A DNA stretch of 64,000 nt from Karalla daura (lineage: Eukaryota; Chordata; Actinopteri; Chaetodontiformes; Leiognathidae). The position numbers and the translations under genes were made by a program. Of this stretch, positions 57,801-64,000 are shown piece by piece. Location: contig CM055192.1 of assembly GCA_029224185.1 (NCBI GenBank), forward strand, positions 682,001 to 746,000, read 5' to 3'. The notes beneath the pieces are model-generated. The model worked only from the letters and a program-made list of their open reading frames with translations, was not told the DNA's origin and searched no databases. How positions within the stretch are numbered: position 1 is the stretch's first letter; every line of letters starts with the position of its first letter.

Positions 57801-59039
57801 CGTACAATGTTCTTCTTCGTCTCCTCCGGGACCAGAGACTTGTACCTCCCACCCTGTGGTCGGGCAGAACATTGCTGCTGCAGTACCATGCTAGAGGCTT
57901 GCAGTGCGCCATGCAGCATGCTCCTCCTCTCTGCTGTAGTAACCTGGTATAGAATTTCTGAGGGAGGCTGACCAGTGCAATCCCCCCACGGCTGCAGTAC
58001 ACTCTCTTGTCCCCCATTTAAAAAAGGGAAACACTACCCCAGTCTACCACTCCAGAAGTGCTGTACCACTGGAGTAAGTGTTGATGGGATTGAGACCTCT
58101 TGCCTCTTTGACATCTGAAGCATGTGTATCGCTTTAGATGCCTGCGTTTGACAACTGCCTTAGACTCCCACAGTCTAACCCACCCTGTTGGACTCCTTTT
58201 TGGTATACCTATACTTGACCAAGTCAAAGCTTGTATACAGGTAGATGTATATGAGTGATGTCATTCAGATGGGAAATGGATTGGCTCTTATGTAGTGCTT
58301 TTCTAGTCCTCATGATCACTCAAAGTGCTTTACAAACACAAGTGACGCACGTCACAAGTCATAACCAGCAGAAATCACACCACACAGTAAGTGTTGATGG
58401 GTCTGATGGGATTGAGAAGATCTTATTGAAAGATCTTTTTCCATGGACTCTCCCACATGAACTCTGTCCATGTGCTCTCTTCACACACAGCCAGTACACT
58501 TTGCAAGGGGGTACAGCTTGGCTCGCTTGCTCGCGCACTCTCTCTGTCTCGTTCTGCTCAACCTTCAATCGGACGAATAGGCTGTATTTAATCCACTTGT
58601 ACTGCCAGGTTATTCCCTATAGCCAGTATGAATCGCATGGATCAGTGGGTGTGTTTAGGATGACGGAGGTGAAAAGTTAATCCACCCCTGCCCTATGGTT
58701 TATGCTGGCTCCAGTAAGAAAAACAGCAGCCCTGTTCGAGTCAAACGCCTGGCTTCATAAACTGGTCTTCGCAAACCAAAGGATGGCGTCACCTAGGGTT
58801 GGGGCTTGGTCAGTACACAAAAGTGCTGTAGTAACACAAGTGGCATTGTGCATTGCTGATTTTTGTGGCGTATGCATACCTGCCTACCAGTTATGTACAC
58901 CCCTGTGTTTGTGTCCTGCGATGGACTGATAACCTGTCCAGGATGTAATCACGTCAATTTACGTGGGTTTAAAATAACTCTGTTAGAGTCTGAAAGAGAT
59001 TTGGTTCTGAAAATAGTGTGTAGAATGCATAGACCCAGA

Positions 59040-59073
<34 letters not shown>

Positions 59074-62000
59074 TTTCACAGACACACACACAAAGTGCAC
59101 TCCTCTCCTCACTCTCTGTGACCGGTTAATTATCACCTGTCAGCCACATCTTATAATTATCATTCTAAAAGAGACAAAGCTCACCCACCACGATCTTTCT
59201 CCTTGTCTCTCCCGCTGTCTCTTCTCTCGACACATCACAGAATCTTTCCTCTCTGTTTCCATCCATAGCCATCTGCCTGTGTCCTTGTTATGGTCACACT
59301 GATAAATGGGCCTGACACTTGCCTTAGACCAAAATTATAGGCAATCTATGTGTCTCAGTTGTGGTTAGAGCTATGGGCTTGTTGAAGCTGGCTCGTCAGC
59401 AGTCCTTAAGCTGCATCCTTTGTCATGTGCCCCCACTCTTTCACCTATCCTAACAAACCTGTATATCCTAATCAGACTGGCAAATGCTTGCTGCTGTTTT
59501 TCTCTGTGAGGATTAGCAGCCTTTTATGTGTGTTTAGGTAAAGGAAATAATAACGCAGCAGAAGTATTTAGAAACCTTATACTGTAATCCCATAAAACAT
59601 CTTTGTCTTTTATGTGTGTGGAGTATTTTGCTATTTGCTATGCCTGTTGCTAACCACTCTTTTGCTCTATTTTCCCTTCTGCTTCTCTCCTCTCCACATG
59701 GCACCGTTCCAAACCACGTCTGTAGAATATCGTGAGTAAATGCTTTTAATGCACCCAGTCATCCTCCTCGTTGTTCTTACTTCTTCAGTTCTGTGACATG
59801 TCTTTTCTGACTTTCCACTCTTCAGTCTCCTGTGTCTTGTATGCAGTTCACCTTGAGTGCCACCTTTAATGCTCTCAAGTTCTGGAGTAACAAAGAACAG
59901 TAATGATACCGTCTCAGCTGTCTTATCAGCTGTGATGCAAAGAAGGCGCTGTTGTCGGGAAACAGCATCAGCAGTAGTGCATTCAGTGCAGACTGCAGCA
60001 CTGTCACTGTATCAAGTTCATGACACGTTGACCAACACAATGTATTGCTCAGGTCGTTTGGATAATTTTTCTAGCATTAATTCAGGCAGTATAATTTCCA
60101 GTGTAAAATGTAGCCTTAATCAGTCCAATCCTTTATTGTTGCATCCATGTTATGTTTGCTTTCTACGATATTGTGCCCAGGGTCATGTACATGTTATTAA
60201 TAATGAGGCAATACACTTCGGAAAGTTTTGTTGTTGGGCTGTTGCATACGAGCAAAGACAAAGACTGAGATGTTTGTCAAGAATCGACTGAACCCGGGGG
60301 ACTGGAAGAATGCCTTACAAACATTATATGTTATGGTATACTATCAGTCACCAAAAACACTTTAGACGTTTAGACGTTATTGTTTTATAGCCAAAAACAA
60401 ATATTGAAGGTTTATGAGCAGTATTTTCAAGCTGTAAGTAAAGTGTATGTCAACAATGCTACATCAGCAACTCTTTTGCAAAAACATAATAGTGAAACAA
60501 CAGTGTATAAAAGTCAATATTAAAAAAAAGTAGCTTCACAAATCAAAATCAAGAAAATGTCAGTTTCATAAATGTTGCATGTTACTTGTACACGTATAAT
60601 TTAACTTGACAGTTGACAGAAATTTCATCTCACCATAAAAGATTCCAAATGTGAAATTGCCACCTTTGGATGGGTGACTTTCAACAGACTTGGCCCTGCC
60701 ACATTCAGCTGACCCCAGATGTGATCTCGAGGTCGTGACCAGTGCCGATAGTACTCCCCAGCGGAGCCACGTTCAACTGACCCGGACTCTGTTTAATGCG
60801 GGGTCCATGACAACAGTCATTCATGCTCCTGACAGGTCACCATTATGAAAGTCCCATGTTAGTCTTCTGTGCACACATTCAAATAAGGTGTTACTAAATA
60901 AGGAATTGCAAAGTCGCACATCTTTTTAGTTTTAACATCTTAGAAATATTCACAATAAAAAGAGAGAATCACACAAGAGAGTGAATCTTGCAGATACAAC
61001 AATAGACAACAATAGAGACAATAGAGAGAATCTTGCAGATCAAGTGCTGTGTAGCTTATATTCAACTGATTAGCAGCAACAAGATCTGTCAGTGGGTAAA
61101 ACTGACTATTCTGCTGAAAGAAATTAAAACACTTAAGCAGGTTATGGCTGAAAGAAGATGGAATTTAATATTTTAGTTGTTCTTAAGTCTTAAGTTATTC
61201 AAAATATCAGATCAGTAAAAATATTTAAAGTAGCTCAAATATGTTATATGTGTTGAATATGTGTTGTATATGATGTAAACCCAGTAATAACTTCAATCAC
61301 AACATTAACAATAACAAAATAAAAAGACAATTAAAAGATTTTGAAAAATAACAGTTGTTGTCATTGTAAGAGTTGTAAGATGTTTAGGTAAAGGAAATAA
61401 TAACGCAGCAGAAGTATTTAGAAACCTAATACTGTAATCCCATAAAACATCTTTGTCTCTGGAAAGGTTTATCAGTACATACTATATTATTTTCTTCTTG
61501 GTTTTGATAGAAACTTGTTGGACGGTTTTAAGGCACAAAAGAGTGAAGGACTCTCAGTTTTCTGCTGAGTTTCGGGTGATAGCAGATGGTGGTTTCAACA
61601 TGTTCATCTTTGTCAGGAAGAGGGAACAGAGAGTGATGGATGGGAAGTATGCAAGCTTAGTGCAGAGACATATTTATGAAGTAATGTGAATCATAAGAAC
61701 TAAGACTGTGGGGTCCTCAGCCCCACTGTATGGTGTCAGAGCTGTCTTCATGTTGTCAGTCAAAAGGAGACTGCAGGGCATGACTTCATTTCTGACATAT
61801 GTTGTCACAGATTATTCTCACTATGTCTGGCATCCTGTCAGAGCTGTTATTGTCCCTTGTGGGAAGTGCACACCCACACTTATCTTCTTACTGGCAGACT
61901 GAGGAATAATGGATATAAATAACGGCAAAGGCCGTTCTCTTAAGAAAAGCAAAGATAATGGTTACTATTCATTTTTAGATTAAATCACATTACAGAAATA

Positions 62001-62387
62001 TTGGGAGTACTGCACTACAAAATTCACACTGTTCTGGCTCCAACTCTCATAGGACTGACAGGATTGACTGGTTTCCCTTAAGTGTCTTTACTTGTAGATC
62101 CTTGTTTTACATTGTGCTCCCTGTGTGTGCATGTGTGTGTGTGGTGTGTGGGTGGGGGTGGGTGTGGGGGTGTAGGGGGGTGGGGTGGGCTTCCACAGTG
62201 TCTTGTGCATCTGCTGGATAAAACACATTTATGCTGCTATCCTAAACCCTGAGCATATTCCACTGGATACTTTACAGCTTCAAAATGCTGGGGCACGGCT
62301 GTAACGTGGTTCAGGAAGGGTCCAATATTCTACGGTTTTGTTTCGGGGCTGTTGCTCCTGCCTTGGACCACTTGGAGCACTTGCATT

Positions 62388-62449
<62 letters not shown>

Positions 62450-63819
62450 CCTTAAGGAGCAGCTAATCAAGTTTCCTGAGCTCTGAGACACAAGACTTAA
62501 TGGGCAGGCAGCCAAACTGCTCCCTGCTTAGCCTGAAGTAGATCTCAAACGGATCATTATGGAAATATAGCTCCTGAACCAGCCTACATTCCCCCAGTTC
62601 CGGCCGTCCCATCAGAACTGGATGAGCCCACATCCTTCACTTTTGTGCTTCTCGTTTCCTCCTCCTTCTTATTAGCCCTAAAGCCTGGACTTTTCATTGA
62701 AAAGGTCAGAAATACATCTTCTCACAAGACTGTGCTCAAACCAACAAATGTTGTTACAGGTTGCTTAGCAACTTGAGCTGTGCCATGCCATACAGTGGCA
62801 GTGCTGTGCCCAGCTTCCCCGTACCCAGTGGTGCACTGCTGCTGTACCGCAATCAGTGTGGAAGCACCTTACGACCTGGATAGGGCACCACTCTCTGCCA
62901 TTGATCCCATTTTACCCAGTGGCCAACCCTGATATTGCAACAGAAATCCCATTGGGCCCAGAAAGCATTTTCCCCACAGACAGTAATATTGAAAGACTGT
63001 AAAAATGTTGACACGACGCCCTGAGCTGCAATCATAGCTTATTACTAATCTTTTAATGCATATTTTTAATACATACAGTTTCTATGTCTCAAAAAACATT
63101 CTTAAGGACAGAAAATCGGAAAAACTGAAAAGTTTCATTACTCTGCATGACGTCACAGCAGTTCACAGCAGTGCATGCATGTCAGCTTTCCTGACACGCA
63201 TGCACGTTTCCTGAACGCGGATTGTTGCCCATGTTGCATGGTGACAGTGACTACTGTGCAAACTCTATGGGCCCAGTAAAACGGAAAAGAGTCATATGCA
63301 CCAGGTGAGCAGCATCCATATGAATGAATGGACCACCATGTTAAGTCCGGTATCCGGGACTTGGAGTACATCCATAAGCTTAATGCTGTAACTACAACAT
63401 AGACCCGCTACCTTTCCAGGCGGTAAGCCACACCTTAGTGCATCTGGAAGGCAGCTGAGCTATTCTCAGTCGGAGAGCTGTCATTTTAATGGAAGATAAA
63501 TGCGGTGGTTACACGTTACAGCTGTAAGGCGCCATCATGTATCCAGTGGAATATCGGAGTAAATGGACTTAAACCGCCTCGCCATAAACCATTCCTTTTT
63601 TATGCTCAAACCCAACTAGATGCATAGCATCAATTGACGAATATCTCTTACCTGTTTGTCCTTCAAATAAAGATTTGGTGATCAGTAAGATGCACTTGAA
63701 ACAGTCAACTTTATTTTAGAAAAGCACCTAACACTTTGACATCCTGGCAGGACTTTCCGAAGCATTGCTGAGAGAAAGAGGCGGAAAAAAGAGCAGGAAG
63801 CAGCCACTGTGATGGAGAG
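45875..63819 (+). CDS. nsmf: NMDA receptor synaptonuclear signalling and neuronal migration factor (Jacob/NELF), 5' part
   Basis: NSMF carries signals from synaptic NMDA receptors to the nucleus and is linked to GnRH-neuron migration. Six exons join in phase: 45875-45945, 54334-54395, 55512-56294, 56529-56601, 59726-59731 and 63751-63819; the gene continues beyond the window. The N terminus MGTAVSRRKNLR carries a myristoylation-type MGxxxS, followed by DAISSVAAKVRAAKAFGEY, DHLLSDTFSGQDSPE and DIPNNWFPKENIFSFQ, then TATTTMQAIS, all close to human NSMF. The 783-nt third exon is low-complexity, with Ser/Pro- and His-rich segments (HKSHHCRSHNHSNHHF) and HKKLERVCSEDRGS; it is longer than the human counterpart. 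The last exon encodes FRSIAERKRRKKEQ, the basic region that in Jacob overlaps the nuclear localisation signal and caldendrin-binding site. Intron 1 is 8.4 kb. Roughly two-thirds of the protein is present. Confidence 0.93.
46263..46420. repeat. Teleost dispersed repeat fragment in nsmf intron 1
   Basis: The run 'tggagtttacatgttttcac', then 'gcgtgggttttctccaggta', then 'aaaaaatatgcag' resembles a frequent fish element whose consensus mentions cutting-edge phrases such as gcgtgggttctctccgggta. The recall is from memory; borders are approximate. Confidence 0.5.
46421..52789 (+). other. nsmf: Middle of nsmf intron 1, no gene
   Basis: This 6-kb stretch holds no coding exon I recognise. The segment near 46980-47130 repeats ccaggcc/tggcct motifs. 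Near 48880-48980 a run of gtacc/ggtacc-like words resembles the terminus of a non-autonomous DNA transposon, and 49350-49520 resembles another fish repeat. These are weak impressions. The rest is AT-rich intron. Confidence 0.4.
52790..53480. repeat. Probable teleost interspersed repeat in nsmf intron 1
   Basis: Phrases such as 'accaaaatggccaacttcct', 'gcgctatagagaca', 'tctagggggcactacttgtg', 'cattttggccccccatgggc' are characteristic of a widespread non-coding fish repeat that I recall but cannot name. The region also repeats the theme 'atggctgacctcc' near 53177. No reading frame is preserved. Confidence 0.45.
55195..55235. repeat. 18-bp near-perfect hairpin in nsmf intron 2
   Basis: GATGGATGTGTCCTCTTA (55195-55212) pairs with 55218-55235 with one G-T type mismatch and a 5-base loop. 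It lies about 275 bases upstream of exon 3. Confidence 0.8.
57100..57460 (-). mobile_element. Internally deleted LINE reverse-transcriptase relic in an nsmf intron
   Basis: On the minus strand the sequence encodes ATCFMDLEKAYDNVPQG, the catalytic motif A region of a non-LTR reverse transcriptase (fish LINE consensus has CFVDLEKAFDRVPR). It then jumps to KHKQVEEFKYLGIFTGE, the later YLG region, followed near 57190-57110 by a nucleotide stretch resembling the element's 3' part. Most of the domain is missing and stops interrupt it, so it is dead. It probably belongs to the same LINE type as the 44306 relic. Confidence 0.7.
58255..58345. repeat. Teleost dispersed repeat fragment
   Basis: 'tagtgcttttctagtcctca', 'gatcactcaaagtgctttac' matches, in orientation opposite to the 13620-13915 copy, the end of the common fish element with core 'actcaaagcgctttacac'. 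Recognised from memory. Confidence 0.55.
58905..58950. repeat. Short fragment of a common fish repeat
   Basis: 'gtcctgcgatggactgataa', 'cctgtccaggatgta' is a near match to the phrase 'cctgcgatggactggcgacc', 'tgtccagggtgta' of a highly repeated teleost element. Probably another piece of the family seen at 46263-46420. Confidence 0.6.
59041..59096. repeat. (CA)n microsatellite in an nsmf intron
   Basis: A CA run interrupted by gacactttcacaga, about 630 bases upstream of the 6-nt microexon. Confidence 0.85.
59531..59608 (+). repeat. Left copy of a 78-bp direct repeat in an nsmf intron
   Basis: This 78-base segment recurs at 61381-61458 with one mismatch (gaaaccttat versus gaaacctaat). The left copy is itself bounded by the exact 12-mer CTTTTATGTGTG at 59521-59532 and 59607-59618, as a templated or retro-mediated insertion with a target-site duplication would be. 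Confidence 0.95.
59726..59731 (+). other. nsmf: 6-nt nsmf microexon
   Basis: AATATC is flanked by a pyrimidine-rich tract, CTGTAG and the donor GTGAGT. The upstream exon ends in GC and the downstream exon starts with GACTTTC. Joining through the microexon gives GCA ATA TCG ACT TTC, A-I-S-T-F, against human MQ-A-I-S-V-F. Skipping it gives A-T-F and keeps the frame. It thus adds or removes exactly two residues. Confidence 0.85.
61381..61458 (+). repeat. Right copy of the 78-bp direct repeat
   Basis: Same sequence as 59531-59608 with one substitution, 1.85 kb downstream. It has no flanking 12-bp duplication, which makes it the likelier source copy. Confidence 0.95.
62118..62190. repeat. TG/GGGTG-rich tract
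   Basis: A TG run grades into gggtggggg and ggtggggtggg words. The plus strand has several G3+ runs close together and could form a G-quadruplex in the nsmf pre-mRNA. Confidence 0.8.
62391..62447. repeat. (CT)n microsatellite
   Basis: A pure CT run of about 28 units in an nsmf intron. Confidence 0.95.
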
Positions 63820-64000
63820 GTACCGTGTCCTGGCTATCCTGTCCTGTAATCTGTGCAGTTTCACCACCAAGTACAACACTTAGTGTCATCATCTGTCTCA
63901 TATCAATGTTTTTGTGTCCCTTTTGCTGGATTTTACCCTTATTGTTGTACACTGTCAAATGGTGTCTGGGGGAGAGATGGTGATCATCAAAAGGCAGAGC
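63820..64000 (+). other. nsmf: Start of the next nsmf intron
   Basis: The exon 63751-63819 ends in GAGAG followed by GTACCG, a weaker donor than those of the other nsmf exons. The remaining 181 bases show no exon. The next expected residues of NSMF (after VMER) are not in the window. Confidence 0.6.

Larger units (their letters stand above)
59732..63750 (+). other. nsmf: nsmf intron between the microexon and the basic exon
   Basis: I see no exon between the 6-nt microexon and 63751. The interval contains the right copy of the 78-bp repeat, a G-rich tract at 62118-62190, a CT microsatellite at 62391-62447, and otherwise unique AT-rich sequence. Several open frames here have no recognisable domain. 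Confidence 0.5.

Noticed and set aside
59857..60291. 144-codon plus-strand open frame in an nsmf intron
   Set aside because: No domain, no splice link in phase with nsmf, and no promoter context.
63728..63958. Minus-strand frames over the last nsmf exon
   Set aside because: They are antisense shadows of the plus-strand exon 63751-63819, whose translation matches human NSMF.

Overview
The window is vertebrate nuclear DNA. Its genes are split by GT-AG introns and encode animal proteins, and the gene content together with the dispersed repeats points to a ray-finned (teleost) fish. No bacterial operon, plasmid or CRISPR signature is present. I located exons by matching remembered family proteins to translated segments and then checking splice sites and reading phase by hand. 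No alignment or transcript data were used.

Layout, left to right: a GC-rich stretch with no assigned gene (1-1000); araf, an A-Raf kinase, on the minus strand, with 15 coding exons at 9049-1543 and a 5' non-coding exon near 10500; imp4, a U3 snoRNP protein, on the minus strand at 15643-11336, with nine exons and exactly 291 codons plus stop; a small single-Ig-domain TREM-like membrane receptor on the plus strand at 16554-19964; a GC-rich spacer; rabl6, a Rab-like GTPase, on the minus strand at 31211-23605, with 15 exons plus a possible 15-nt microexon; ccdc183, a coiled-coil protein, on the plus strand at 33604-41930, with 13 exons; a repeat-rich spacer holding retroelement relics and an interstitial telomere-type repeat; and nsmf (Jacob/NELF) on the plus strand from 45875, running off the right edge, with six exons in the window including a 6-nt microexon.

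rabl6, ccdc183 and nsmf all have human orthologues in 9q34.3, so the right half looks like a conserved linkage block. araf and imp4 belong to other human chromosomes. The genes are not a functional pathway: they cover MAPK signalling, ribosome biogenesis, innate immune recognition, vesicle/cell-cycle GTPase function, a cilium-type coiled-coil family and synapse-to-nucleus signalling.

The most notable observations are: the 6-nt nsmf microexon, proven by frame on both sides; a 22-nt araf exon and a candidate 15-nt rabl6 microexon; two GC-AG introns (imp4, rabl6); a one-base frame conflict at a C9 run in a rabl6 exon; an inverted pair of 21-bp minisatellite arrays around a CRE-like palindrome; a 78-bp direct duplication flanking the nsmf microexon region, with 12-bp repeats around one copy; a 33-G homopolymer beside a rabl6 exon; and RAF1-like SSYY residues in A-Raf. 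I did not find a wholly new multi-gene system.
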